Positions 1 to 14,495 of a stretch of DNA of 64,000 nucleotides are shown here, one piece after another. The notes beneath the pieces were generated by a model. The model made no database searches, was not told where the DNA came from, and was given only the letters and a program-made list of their open reading frames with translations. The stretch is from Circinella umbellata. Taxonomy: Eukaryota > Mucoromycota > Mucoromycetes > Mucorales > Lichtheimiaceae. Numbering within the stretch: position 1 is the first letter of the stretch; each line of letters begins with the position of its first letter. The DNA is taken from NCBI GenBank assembly GCA_025093555.1, contig JAIWNF010000104.1, positions 21,060-85,059 of the forward strand. Reading direction: 5' to 3'. Made by a program: the position numbers and the translations under genes.

Positions 1-3000
1 GCTATTTAACGTTATATGAATAAAACATAGTACAGAAGGTATGATAAAACAATTTACTTTGAGAGATAAAAAAAATGATTGTGGATCGTTACTGATGTGC
101 AAGTTTAGATGCATAATTTGATAGGAAGAACACCCAGTATACTCTCTTTTTCTTTTCCAACTGAGTTGCAGCTTAGATTCCATAGTTATTTAAAGATAAG
201 TAATAAAACTGCTAGTAGCAAGCTATATGTATGTTGTAAGGCCCAAAACCATGCTTTGATAGTCATTCTTACAGCCACGGCATTCGATGACATCCGGTGT
301 GCTTTTGGTGGTCGCGTTATTCGGCTTTCATCTTACAGCTGTTCCGACAGCTCAAAGCATCCGTCAGCATTCGATGAGAGCTTGAAGACTTGATCAACCT
401 TACAACAGCTTTTTATTTCGTTAATGTTCGTTACTAATCATACATATTTAGCTTTTGACTAGGTATTGCTATTGTGAACTATTCCCAATTGGTACAATAA
501 TTCCTGACATGTAAGTGTTTGGTTTTGTACCCTACGCGTAGTAGTCATATATAAATTCTTATTGCTTTACATTTTTCATTAAAATGAATAGGCATATATA
601 AATTATGTATCGATCACCGACATAGTGAATAAAAAAGGGATATGTAATCTTAAAGAGATGTATTTGATTTTTTTTTTTTTGCTATAATATATATAATAAA
701 ATTATAAAGATTATTAGAATGTAAATATATTTACTGTAATATTTTCTCAGAACAATATAGCTGTTCTATCCATAAGTAGGAGAATGAAGATGTGAGGTAG
801 TTGTTCTTGAAACAGTGGGTTGACGACGACAGTGAACTTGCGGTATGACTGGGGTACCCAGCCCAATAGTATACTCTTAGTATTGGCATCACGTCATATC
901 GAATCAGTGCAGGGAGTCAGTGCCTGGATTTTCTTTGAGTCTCCACTCCAAGTAACACTTGTTTTCTTTTGTATATCCACAAGCCAGCTACAACACCTCT
1001 TTGTATGTACTGATTCTGCTCGTTTCAAGTCTAATTATGTAGGACTACGACAGATTACATACCATCAGATTTGTCTTTCATAGTATGATTATAAGAAGGA
1101 AAACCAACATAGGGACCAGCCTCATATGCTTTTTCTCTCGCCATTTATAATTCAGCGAATATTCTCATATGTAGCAACAGGGAGATAGTCTGTCCGATCG
1201 CTAGTCTTTCCCGTTATAATGAGTAGGGATTCTTACGTTTTGGAATAATCAGTCTTTTGAAGATCCCGAATTAAGATATCTGAAAAAAAAAGTATATTAT
1301 ACATCTCGTTTGAACACAGCATCAAGTTTTGGTTTAATTTATCGAAGGTCGATAATACAAGTTTGGTATACGTTATACGTGTGTATGTTGTGGTATAGGG
1401 AAGAAAATGTTTAAGGTACAAGAAAGACCTGAGTATCAAGGGACTACTATACTACTACTATATTATTAAAAATGCACCGGCGTTAATTTGTTGGATCAAA
1501 TCTTTTGAATTTTTTATACATTGAAGTACTTTGTATAAAGATATAAAATAAAGTAAGAATAATACACTTTGTAGTTGTATTTGGATAATAAATCAAGTGA
1601 AATAAAATAGAAATTTGAATTGTGGGAGCTCTTGTTTTTAGGAATATTACGTCTGAATCCACGTACGAGAAATCTTATAACGAGTTTACGAGACTTTATG
1701 CTCAAAGAAAAATATTGTTAGGTTAATTATTATATTATTAAAAGACTACGTAAAAGATTTAATATAAGATAAAAATAGAACTAAAGAACTTTATTTGAAA
1801 TTATTTATGGGATACTTATACTATTGGCAAAGAATGCCTGAAATGCGGTAATGCATTGCCCGAAATATGGCATTGCTCTGTTAGAAATAAGGCATTGGTT
1901 TGCCAAAAATTACATGGCATTGTGTGAAAGTATGTATCACGCTCATTTGTGACACTATAATAGTAGTAGTAGTAGTAATACTAATAGTAATAATAATCGT
2001 TGGTATAAAGTGTTTTCAAATTTTATATGTTACAATATACAATTGATGTATCAAATGACTCCCGTTCTATTGTATACAGGTACGATAGAGTTTTTGTTGT
2101 TGTTTATATCTCACTATTTAATCTATTATTAACTAAAAATAAATCTATATAATAAAGATTAATGTTCTTTTATACTTCATGACTACTAGAGAACAAAATC
2201 TGGATTAGGAATCCAATTACAGTATATCCTCTTTAAAGAAAATAGTAGTTATATTAGTACTAGTTACAGGATGATTTTGATCGATAATATATATGGATCA
2301 TTAATATTACATATAATACGTACCAAAACTAGATTACCTAATTACTTACTAGAAGGAACTATTACTAATTAGTGGTAGTCAGTCAATTACAAAATGATAA
2401 ATCCAAGCAACTTTGTTATCTCATGGACATTAGTCATTTATGAAAAAAGATATTATCAAGGGATATGTAATAGAGACAAAACATATAAATGATATTTTAC
2501 ATAAAATAAAATATTATTTATTACCAATATTTTTCTTCTTTTTCTTTCGTGATCAAGACATATTAATAGTACGTATGTTAACTTCTATGACTAAGCAATT
2601 TTAAACCGTCGTTGTCATTGATTATTATTAATAATGACGAAATGTAGATGATTGTGGTTATGGTGACAACAAAAAACTACAACTACAGAATATTCTAGAA
2701 AGCTATCTTTTTATCCATCCATGTACTGTGTGACTTACATGTGCTTCTAGAAACAAGAGCAATATTCGTCATAATACTCCTTTATCCTGGTAACCTTCGT
2801 TTAGGGATTCTTGTTCTGGAAAAGTTAATTTGGATACGTATACTATTTCCAGGGTATAAAGTATATACAGATAGACTAAATGACCCTATTATAATATAAC
2901 AGTTTTTTGTTTCTTTGCTTAATTATAATTAATTAAAACAGCAAAATAAGAAACGGGTTATACTATAATTTTGATATGTAGTAACATAAAGAATGATATT

Positions 3001-6000
3001 TCATCTACAATCCACTCTTTGCGACAACAATGAGGTTTTTATGAATTCTACTAATGATAAATGGTAATAAGCAAAATAAACTATGACCTAAATAATAGAA
3101 GATACGCATCGTAAAGCTAGTTCAGGAAAAATTATAATATTCGCTTTCCATGACACCAGTTGTACTAACTTTAAGTTTTAAGGTTTTCAAAATCAATGGT
3201 TACTACATGCTTTGTCGAAAGTAATACCGTCAAGCTATCGAAAGCATTAAATCTCATTGAAGATTTAATCATTCTTGAATCACCTACTACGGTGTCCGAC
3301 GTCAATGACCTTAAACGCGCGTGGAAAGGCCGTTCAAGTGTAACCTACAGCATTATTAAGAACTTAAACTTAAACACGGTAGTTGAGGTACATACAAAAT
3401 TTATATCTTTATAACACGTAATGGTAACTGTCATGTGTATCGACACGCTTTAAAATTGATATCTTTAAAAAAACTAGCTTGATCTGCACGTTCCTGACAA
3501 TGTGTGGACAAAACTATATGAATCTGTCACCGACAGGTAATTTATTATATGTTGGGGTTTTCAGCGTAAGGTGTGTTTTAACGTATAAGCTTATTAATTA
3601 CATACTGCTTGTATAGTACACTATAAATAATGACAAACAAGAATCAGTAGCCCCATCGACGCCAGATCACTTCACGATTATTTTAAAAGAACACATGCCG
3701 ATTTTGCCCGTATTATATTGACGCTGCCTCTCAAACTATTATTGATTTTTTAAACCGAAAGGAGATTATAACTTTTTGATTATTTTAACCGAAGCCCTCA
3801 ATGGAACAGAGTCACGACAACAAGAACAAAAGAAGTTTTCATTAAACTGTAAATAAGAATACCAACTCGTTGAAAATAACTGAATAGCTTTCGCCTATTT
3901 TTGCGCTGCTACGTAATTCTGAGTGTGTGTGTTGTAGTTTAAACGTCAGATTTCCGCTCGAGTTACCAAACTCCAAGTTTTCAGGCATGATTAAGCATTT
4001 ATCTTCAAAAAATGAAATAGTTACAAAAATTGAGCCCAAGAGTGTTCAAGTTGAGATCAAGCATTCATTTTTGACGGTGTGAAGGGGGGGGGACAAATGG
4101 TATGGTAAACGCCAAATTATAAAAATTTACTCTATTTGTTATTTCTTTAAATATAAAATCTCATGTAATCATATTCATTTTAATCTTTAGTAGCTCATTT
4201 TCGTCAGCTGATCACTCATTTTAATTTTTGCTGGTCAAATCTAAACCTTCCATGGTGTAAGATGACTCGTCTCATAGAGCCTGCATCACTCGGGGGAATA
4301 TCTTGATCATCTATCATATTCTCTAATTAATCCCGCACCGACAAGTAAAAATATGGAAGTTATTATAAAGTGAGTTTTTATTATCGGTAATCGTATGCGA
4401 TTCATGTTTACTAATTGTCAACAAATTATCTCTTTCTCAAATTATATATTTAGTCGCAGAAGATACTTTAAAAGTACTTGACAAAGCATTTCTTTGAAAA
4501 AAAAAAACCATGAAATTCAAGGAGATACCTCCAAGCAAAAGCTGGTATTTCCCAAATTGCCTACGGGTATTACAAACAGTTGAAATGGGCAAACTTCCTT
4601 GATTTGATTGCGGCTGTAAGAAATAATATTAAATAGTTGACATGAGTCCCTTACACTATTATGCGTGGCTCATTCACTCATTTTGATCCTCTTCCACTTG
4701 TTATAGAAAGCAAACGCGAGGCCCGAAAATTCATATGCAATAAAAAACTAAAAGTATTTAATTCGGCGGTAAACGACAATGAATGAATGCAGATGATTGA
4801 TATTATCGATGCTATCATTATCAGCTTACCAGATTTGAACGAACAATCATCACCAATACCCTCGGAAACCGTAGTGAGCTTACACATTACAATTGTGTAA
4901 GGTTACCCTTCTTGACATTGTGTTTCAAGAGACACAAAATTCGAGTAAGTTATTTTTACACATGATGAATTATTTCATATCTTGATCAATTTTAACAGTT
5001 GTTACTCATGGAATGATAGAGTAGGCAAATATAGTCAGACAATACAACTTGAAATTTGCGCCTAAAAAGAATTTGGGATTGTGACAATTGGAAGAGTGAG
5101 AGGGGAGGGCAAACCAAAAAGCTATGCATAATCTAATGGGCGATAAATCGAAAGCGATCTAGTTTTTAAATATAAGATGAGTGTGAATAATGCTTAATCC
5201 CCACCCCTCCCTTCCTTTTCTGTACACTTTTCTTTCCAACATCTTCTTTTTTATTAGTATTGTACATAAAAAAAAAGCATCAAATAAAATCAAACTTTAA
5301 AAAAAATTACACCATCCATTTTACTTGTATTTTTTTTATCTGATGTCATAAGGTCCCCCCCCCCTTTACATTATTATATATATGTAGAAAAAAATCAAAT
5401 AAATTCTAACTATTCTAGTTCTAGTACAATGATCAATTTATGTGATAAAAAAAAGTCGAACAGAAAAATAATTCTGTCTTTTTTTTTTTCAAAAGAATGC
5501 TCTAAGTTTTAGTGTCATTTAATTCAATCCAACCGCACTGAGCCTCCTCGTCCCCCCCACGTTTTTTTTTGTTACTTTGTCATTTATAGTATCTCATTAC
5601 ATAGAACAAGAACAAGAACAATTTAAACTATTCAAATAAGAACTAACCCCCCTCCTTCCTTCTCGCTCACACGCCATCTCCATCAGCCCCACTGCTATCC
5701 CCCCCACCTTTTTTAATTCTTTAAGCCATACTTTTGATTTTCTTAAATAAAAAACGTGATTATAGTAGATTTTTTGAGCCATGTGTAATAATATTATATA
5801 CACTAAAAAAAACCCAACAACCTGTCAACTTCTTGGCATGATCCTCTTAGATCTAATAATATCAAGGGTTTATTTTTATTTATTTTTTTTGATTTGAGAC
5901 AAAGCAAAATCATTTTTCTATTCGGAAAAATCTTTTTGAAAAAAAAAAAAACATAGACATGCAGTCTCTTGGCAACGTTAAGGTTTCTTTTTCTACACCA

Positions 6001-6358
6001 TGGTGGGGGGGGGGCTGGGGTTTCATCATTGACCCATTTCATACTATATATCCTTCATCATCTCAAGGAATTCATTCGTCTCCCATTTCCCTCTCATTTC
6101 TCCACCTGTATCGGTACTCAAAGTTATATTAAGTGATATAAAAAAAACAGAAAATTTGGAATAAGTTTATAAACAAAAAAAAAATAAAAAGAGGTGTGTG
6201 TGGGGGGGGAGGAAAAAAAAGTTATATTTTTTTTATGTATTGATATAAAAGAATAAAGGTAGAGAGGGAGTGTGATAACACATAGAAAAAAAAAAAGAGG
6301 GAGAGTTTTTTTTTTTAATAAGGTTGTGTGTGATGGGGGTATTTTTATTTCTTCTTCT
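1..6358. other. AT-rich gene-free stretch
   Basis: No gene is supported here. Short open frames at 109-393, 820-1083, 3196-3414 (plus) and 3842-4039, 4678-4887 (minus) have no recognisable domain. The frame at 3196-3414 is the most protein-like: it has mixed composition and ends beside a possible GT donor, so it could be an exon or a transposon relic. The right part (5200-6350) is full of homopolymer runs of A, T, G and C. Confidence 0.5.
1825..1926. repeat. Degenerate GGCATTG-type short repeat
   Basis: About four imperfect units of 20-30 bp carry variants of TGCC-GAAAT-GGCATTG. The copies are too diverged for a recent microsatellite and are not part of an open frame. Confidence 0.45.
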
Positions 6359-6826
6359 TTAGTTTGATAAAACCAAAGTAACAAAATCAACATAGTTGAT
6401 ACGACCATCTTTACCCACTTCGACTTCCTTTAACAATTCATCCACTTCTTCATCAGATAATTTTTCACCTAAACTAGTTAAAACATAACGAAGTTCACCC
6501 ACAGCAATAAATCCATCTCCTTCTTTATCAAATACTTGAAAACCTTGAATAAATTCTTGAGAAGTACCGGCAGGTTTAAAACCATCAGGACGTGTTAAAA
6601 TAGTTAAAAAGGTACCAAAATCAATATCGACTTCTTGTCTTTCAGAACCACCGGCAGACTTGACCAATTCACGTACTTCTGCTTGAGTAGGGTTTTGTCC
6701 AAGACCTCTTAATAAATCCCCCAAATTGGCAGATGACACTGTACTGTTACCCTTTTTGTCATATAAAGAAAAAGCTTCTTTCCATTCATCTAATTGTTCT
6801 TGTGTAGGTTGATTTGTTGGGCTCAT
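6359..6826 (-). CDS. EF-hand protein, myosin essential light chain / Cdc4-like
   Basis: Single-exon frame of 155 codons that starts with MSPTNQPTQEQLDEWKEAF, the usual helix before the first EF-hand of calmodulin and light chains. Four EF-hand units are recognisable. Loop 1 (YDKKGNSTVSSANL) is degenerate. Loop 3 (FDKEGDGFIAVGE) is close to canonical, with D at position 1 and E at position 12. Loop 4 (EVGKDGRINYVDF) lacks the first ligand. Mostly degenerate loops and a length near 150 residues fit a fungal myosin light chain (Cdc4/Mlc1 type) better than calmodulin, which keeps four good loops. Such proteins bind IQ motifs of myosins and act at the cytokinetic ring. It is transcribed divergently from CSN5, with 265 bp between the start codons. 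Family is firm; Cdc4 orthology is inference. Confidence 0.85.
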   Translation of the reverse strand: MSPTNQPTQEQLDEWKEAFSLYDKKGNSTVSSANLGDLLRGLGQNPTQAEVRELVKSAGGSERQEVDIDFGTFLTILTRPDGFKPAGTSQEFIQGFQVFDKEGDGFIAVGELRYVLTSLGEKLSDEEVDELLKEVEVGKDGRINYVDFVTLVLSN

Positions 6827-7091
6827 TTTTGTGTTCTTTTTTTAAAAAGATGAAAGTTTTGTGTGTGTGTGTGTGTGTGTGTGGGGCGAAGGGAGGGAAA
6901 AAAGAAAAAAGGTACCGGAATATACGCGCGCGGGGTTTTTTTTTCTTTTTTTTTTTTTTAAAAAACAACACCACTCAGATTTCCATGTGACTTCTGGGGG
7001 AGGAAAACCTCAAAGATCATGCGCTTGAAAGTTCAGAATAAACTGCCCGCTTTTCCTAAAAGACACGTAACTTTTTTTTTTTAACTTAACC
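6827..7091. promoter_or_regulatory. Shared divergent promoter of the EF-hand and CSN5 genes
   Basis: The two start codons face away from each other across 265 bp. The interval holds an (AC/GT)n tract near 6859-6882, a CGCGCGCG-like GC patch near 6924-6932 and long T runs. No specific factor site can be named. The divergent arrangement is seen directly; shared regulation is inferred. Confidence 0.45.
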
Positions 7092-8791
<1,700 letters not shown>

Positions 8792-8965
8792 TGACTACCT
8801 CTTTAATCACATTTCTTTCTTTTTTTGCCTAATAATAATAAATAATAAAATTAGGGAAATCTAAACATTGGCAACAAACAATTTATATGAGTTTTTTTTT
8901 ATATATAAAATATGTATATATATTTGTGAAAATAAAAGAGAAAACGAAAAGAAAAGAAAGAAAAG

Positions 8966-8971
8966 AATACA

Positions 8972-9005
<34 letters not shown>
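8966..9005. repeat. (GT)n microsatellite
   Basis: About 16 GT dinucleotides in the spacer between the convergent stops of CSN5 and the C2H2 gene, probably in 3' UTR sequence. Confidence 0.9.
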
Positions 9006-9006
<1 letters not shown>

Positions 9007-9419
9007 ATACAAAATAATAATAAAGAACATTTTACTGTTACAAAATAAAAATAAAAGAAAGCCATGTTTTTCTTCCTCCCCTCCCTCACCACTCTTTCAT
9101 TTGAGGTGTCTTTTTTTTTATATATATAGTTGATTGGATTGGTGGGCATAAGAAATAAAATGTTATGTGTGCGTGGTGTGGTGTGGTGTTTTTCTTTTTT
9201 GTAAATCAAAACATAAAGTAGATGTTGTTGTTGTCGTCGTTGAAATATGTACAAAAAAAAGGGGGAGGAGAGGTGAAAAGATAGGTTTTTTTTATAGGAT
9301 TTGAAGTGAAAGAAGAGTGTATTCGGAAAGAAAGAATCAACAAACATAAATGCGAATTACAAAAAAAAAAAAAAAAGGAGGAGGAGGAGGTAATTAAAGG
9401 ATTTCATATAATATCTTTT

Positions 9420-10910
9420 TTAAAAAGAAGGAGCACCAGGTAAAGTTGATAAATCAGTAAATTCAGGTTGTTGATGATGATGATGATGAGAATGTGGATG
9501 ATGATGTGTGGGTGGAGGTGGAGGACCTGGATAACCTTGTTGATGTTGCCATGGTAAATAAGAAGGTGCTGTAGTAGAATGAGAAGGAAGAAAAGAAGGT
9601 GGAGGAGGAGGTGGTTGTTGAACTACTTGTTGATGATGTTGATGTACTTGAACAGCTTGTGCTTGAGCTTGAGCGGCTGCTTGTTGTACTGCTACTGCTT
9701 GATTTTGTTGCTCTTGTTGATATTGAGCATTGGTGGCTGCAACAGCTGCAACAGCATTTTCTTGTTGTTGTTGACGACTTGCTTCTCTTTCTCTCTTTTG
9801 TTTTCTCCATACTTTTCTTAATTCTTTAAATTCAGAAGGTAAACGTTTAGGACCCTATCATTTTACATCAGGATGAGTTATTTTATATATATAAAAAATC
9901 GTTTTTCTTTCTTTCTTATATAGGACACCCCTTCCCCCCCTCTCCTTTAAAAAACTTTGATAACTTACATGATTTTGCATAGAAACATGAGCATTTAAAT
10001 GATTTAATGTACCATATGATTTTGTACATCCAGGAAAACTACAATGATATAATCGTTCTACTTCGTGATATTTACGACGAGGACGTTTTTTATGATTGAC
10101 ACCAGGAATAGGAACAAATGAAAATACTTTTTGTGATGCTTCTACTGAAGAAGTAGGTGATGTAGAAGTTAACATATTACCATTGGTCACAGCCACGGTA
10201 GAAGCAGCAGCAGCCACAGCAGCAGCATGATGAGCTGCAACAGCATTTGGATGATGATGATTCGTTGAAGCAGCCACGGCGGCTGCTTGTTGTGCTGCCA
10301 TGACAGCAACAGGTGAAACACCATCTGTACAAGATTGTGGAGGAGAAGGTAAATGATGTGTAGTAGGTGTTGCAATAGAAGTAGTACCAGTTGAACTAGA
10401 AAAGACAGGTAAAATGTTACTTGGAACAACAGGTTGTTGTTGCTGTTGTTGTTCGTGATAAGCTCCTGTTGGTACTGAAGTAGTAAAATAAGGTTGTTGT
10501 TGAGGGCGAGGTGGGTATTGAAGTGGATTTACTGTTGTTAATGTATTATTATTAGTCGAGATTGGATCAATATTACTTGTTAAAATAGGCATACTACTAC
10601 TGCTACTACTATTCATATTATTATTATTATTAGTAGTAGTAGTTGTTGTGGTTGTAGTTGTAGCTGAAGGTTGAGCATGTGATAAAACTGTATGACGACC
10701 TGATGTAGTTGTAGAAACAGGCGGTAATAGTTGTGATAAAGGAGGTAGTGAAGGTGTAGGTAAACCAGCAGCTGCAGCTGCAGCAACAGCGGCGGCGGCT
10801 GTTGTTGTATTATATGGTTTTGTTGTTGGATAAGTGGATGAGGATGTGGGTGTTGCTGTTGTAGCAGTATAAGATTGATAAAATTGTTGTGGAGTAGGTG
10901 ACGAATCCAT
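9420..10910 (-). CDS. Fungal single C2H2 zinc-finger transcription factor, Con7-like
   Basis: Two exons (9969-10910 and 9420-9854) joined by a 114-bp GT-AG intron give 458 aa. Residues 1-265 are low-complexity, rich in T, S, Q, N, A and P. A conserved core follows: FSFVPIPGVNHKKRPRRKYHEVERL, a basic stretch, then one C2H2 finger (C290-x4-C295-x12-H308-x5-H314) in YHCSFPGCTKSYGTLNHLNAH. The intron lies exactly after the last zinc-binding His. Exon 2 opens with GPKRLPSEFKELRKVWRKQK, the basic extension seen after the finger in Con7-type fungal regulators. The tail is Gln/His/Pro-rich with a long His run. The finger plus this extension make a DNA-binding regulator very likely; the Con7 relation is from recall of the family and less sure. 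It converges on CSN5, with 628 bp between the two stop codons. Confidence 0.85.
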
Positions 10911-11833
10911 GATGTTTTATATATAAAGTTGATAAGTTAAATAAAGAAATGTGTGTTTTTTTTTATTACTATGTTGGTGATAAAAAAAAAAATGGTGCTC
11001 AAAAAAGAAGTTGTCTTTTCTTTGGAAAAAAATAAATAAGGATGGGTGGAGGTGAGGAGGGGTTTTTTTTATATTCGAATGAAGGCAAAAGATAAAAAAA
11101 GAAAGAAGTGAGAAAATAAAAAAAAAAATCGGGTTGAAACTTGTTTAAAATAAGTAAGAAAGAAGAAGAAGAAGAAGAAAAAAAAAAAAAAAAAAAGGAA
11201 AAAGGAAGAAGAGAGAACTTTTTGCTGTGTGCAGAATTTATCTTGGGTTGTTTTGATATTATAAAGTAAACACTTTTATACAGTTTTATAAAGAAAAAGA
11301 GAGAGAAAGAGTGGTGCCATGCTTCTTTTAGTAAAGTTCATTCTTTTAACAACAAAGTTCATAAAGCATAAGAGCCAATGAATTTTTTTCTGCAGATGAT
11401 CTTCGGGCGTCGATCCCCCAGTTTGTTTTAATGGACGAAAAACATTTAAAACTCTCTCAGGTAATACTAACTCACATAATTATTATTTACTCCACTCACA
11501 CACATAACGTGTACATACATAATTACTTACATGTACTTATACTATAAAGTTATATAATACTCTCTCAAGTAAAAAAAAGATACTCCGTCACACAGCACAT
11601 AATAATAATTCTTATAATATATAAAAGTCAGTCATTTCAAATACCTTTTCAAGTAAAGTTTCCCCTTGTTTGTACACCCCAATTTAATTAACTATCATCA
11701 TCATCATCAAACATCATTATTCGTTCCCTTTCTTTCTTTCTCTCTCTCTCTCTCTCCCCCCCCATTTTATTCTTTTATATATATATATATATATATAACT
11801 TTCTTATATAATATAAAATAAAACCATAGAATC

Positions 11834-11874
<41 letters not shown>
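11834..11874. repeat. (AAT)n microsatellite
   Basis: About 13 AAT trinucleotides in a row. Confidence 0.95.
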
Positions 11875-11876
<2 letters not shown>

Positions 11877-13188
11877 GTTTTTTTTATTCTTTTAAACTCT
11901 TGGCAAAAGATAAAAAACATTCTTTTTTTTATATAAAAGGAAATTATCCTTTTTTTTTTCTACTGTTTTTTTTTTATCGGGTGTACAAAATAACAAGTTC
12001 GGGAATAATAAAAAAAAGGATCGACGTCCTCACTATTTTGAGTCTAGTTTACCTTTAACCTTATATCTTTTTTTTTTGCATTTTTAAAAACCCACCAGAG
12101 TGTTGTAATGTATATCATTTATTCAACCACTCATATCAATACACACACACGTACACACACACACACAGGTGGATACATAATAATATATTATAATTAGTGT
12201 ATACATTTACACTCTCTTTCCGTAAAATCAGTGATCTTTATACTTACTTTTAATAATAAACTCTCGTCTCCTTTTTAAATAAACTCCCCCCCCCTTAACC
12301 CTCCTCCCTCCTCCCCCCGGTTTCTCTTTTATTTGATTTTACTTATCTTTAATAAATTATACATTGAAAAAGTTCCCTTAACACTGACTCTCTTTCTTTG
12401 TATATATTTTCTTGATTCGAAATATATAGATACATCAGCCCCCCTTACTAATCCATAAGATTAATTTATTTATTTTTTAAACATATGGTAATGATATACT
12501 TTTTTATAAGCCCCCTCCTTTTTATTCCTTCATCTCATTCCTCCCCACACACACACACACACACTGGAGAAAACACACAGACTTTACAACTTATACTTCA
12601 AATTTATCTATATAACAAAAAATAAAAACCCCTCTTTTTATTTTTGTAGTATAAGAAACTAATATTATCTTGGCTAGATCAAACACGTTTTGACATTTGG
12701 CATATTTTATCTTTTTGAATGTTTTCATTTTTCAAAGGTACCTTTTATTTTGAAAAAGAAGAGATTCTTTCTCTTTCTCTCTTCCTCCCCTCCCACCCCG
12801 AAATATATTGTACCGGGTTAACATTTACAGAAAATTATGAGAGAAACATTGTTAATAGAGAGAAAAAAAACTTTTTCTGTAACTTTTTTCAAAAAAAGTC
12901 TCGAACAAATCTTTACTTCCAGTCTCCCACTCAGCGTTATTATAACAAAAAAACCCCGTTTTGCGGGTTCTGAGGAATGATATGGTAATTCTGAAACATG
13001 AATTGCTTTTTTTTGAGTGGGAAAAGGTAAAAAGGAATTTTTTTTATATTAAAAAAAATATTTTAATTAATAAGTATTATCCATTGATCTTCCTCCCTTC
13101 TTTCCTCCTCTTTACTTATTTCAAATAATATAGATTACTGTGGGAAACAAAAGGGTTAGGAGAGAAAAAGATAAAGTTTTTTATTGAT

Positions 13189-13218
13189 CTTGATTATTAT
13201 TACCAAATAATAATCAAG
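13189..13218. repeat. Perfect 13-bp inverted repeat with a 4-nt loop
   Basis: CTTGATTATTATT at 13189-13201 is matched by its exact reverse complement at 13206-13218 around the loop ACCA. It would form a hairpin in DNA or RNA. It lies in gene-free sequence and no T run directly follows. Confidence 0.85.
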
Positions 13219-14495
13219 GGTTCTTTTTTAGATATAAATCACACACACACACACACTAACCATTGGTATATTTTTAAATGTGGGACCCATATTCAAATGA
13301 AGGGATATCTCAATGAATAGAATAAAGAGTGGGGGGGGGAGGGAGGTTCAAAAACCTATGTTTTTTTTGTTTGTAACACATTCAACCATTCACTTTCACG
13401 CGAATTTGTTACATGTGTTAAACTTATATAAATCATCAGATTTTTTCTTTTTGTCAGTATTACAAACTTATGCGATCAAGTTATACAAAACTTTATAATT
13501 TAAACAGACGAAAGAGAGAGTTTTATTCTATTCATTTGGGCTTATAGAATAATAATAGCAAAAAGGGGTTTTTTAATGGTCTTTTTTTTTTTTTTTTGTT
13601 TTCAATTGAATAGTCATATCTAAATACACACAGACAAAACTGTCAGAGCCCAAATGATAAAAGGAAGGAGCTTTTTTCCTCTCAGGTTTTTTATTTTACA
13701 CCAAAAAAAAACTAAAACTTTTAAAGTAAGGATTATTTTATGCCAATTTGCAATCAAGTAACACAACGAACAACAACCATTATTTTCTACCTTTTTTTTT
13801 TTTTGCTCTTTTAAGCCTCCTCCACCCCTCCCCCAATACACACATCCTCTACCTTTCTTTTTTTTTTATCATGTGATAATCAAGTCTATTAGATAAAAAC
13901 CAACCTCTTTATTAAAACTAAAAAAGACAAAAAAAGTGAATAGTTTTTATCAAAAAAAAAAAAAAAACAGGTGATACTATTTACATATCTAATTAGTAAA
14001 GTTAAATTAGGAGGAGGAAGGGGGGCTGACAGGTTGATTTTCTTTTCTCCGATTGAAAATGTGTGTGGAACAACAACAGGTGTTCCCAACCATGAACTCA
14101 ACCATACACACACGCACAATGAAGGTTTTCCCTACCCCCCAGCCTCCTAGTCATTTATAAAAAAGTAATATTGTATTTTTTGTATTTATATTTTTTTTGC
14201 ATATCATAACGCGTAAATGAATAATAATCCACTGATTAATAACCAGCAAATCAGATGAATTAATAGAATAAAAGAATGCAATAATGAAAAAAAAAGGGCA
14301 TGCCATAATAAAAAGATGATTATTTTTTTTTTGGTTTTTTTTAGAAGAGGTGGGGATATCAAACATTTTGAATAAATTGAGGAGGGGGAGGGAGGGAGGA
14401 AGCGTTGTATAAAGTAAAAAACATGAATGAATGAATGAAATGAATGAAAAATGAAAAAAAAAAAAAGAAAAATGAAAAATGAATGGAGAAATATT

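Larger units (their letters stand above)
10911..14495. other. Gene-free, microsatellite-rich spacer
   Basis: No gene supported. It contains AAG, TC, TA, AAT and AC tracts, long homopolymers and pyrimidine-rich stretches. The proximal few hundred bases after 10911 are presumably the promoter and leader of the C2H2 factor. The open frames at 12719-12973, 13313-13498, 13620-13841, 13889-14119 and 14151-14366 are low-complexity and not credible as proteins. Confidence 0.5.

Noticed and set aside
8883..9347. 154-codon minus-strand frame
   Set aside because: Made of a (GT)n tract and homopolymers between two convergent genes; low-complexity only.
9463..9829. Three overlapping frames rich in Ser/Thr or Leu
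   Set aside because: They are other frames of the Gln/His-rich tail of the C2H2 factor.
11400..13300. Possible CRISPR or satellite array
   Set aside because: Only simple microsatellites; no spaced direct repeats with unique spacers anywhere in the window.
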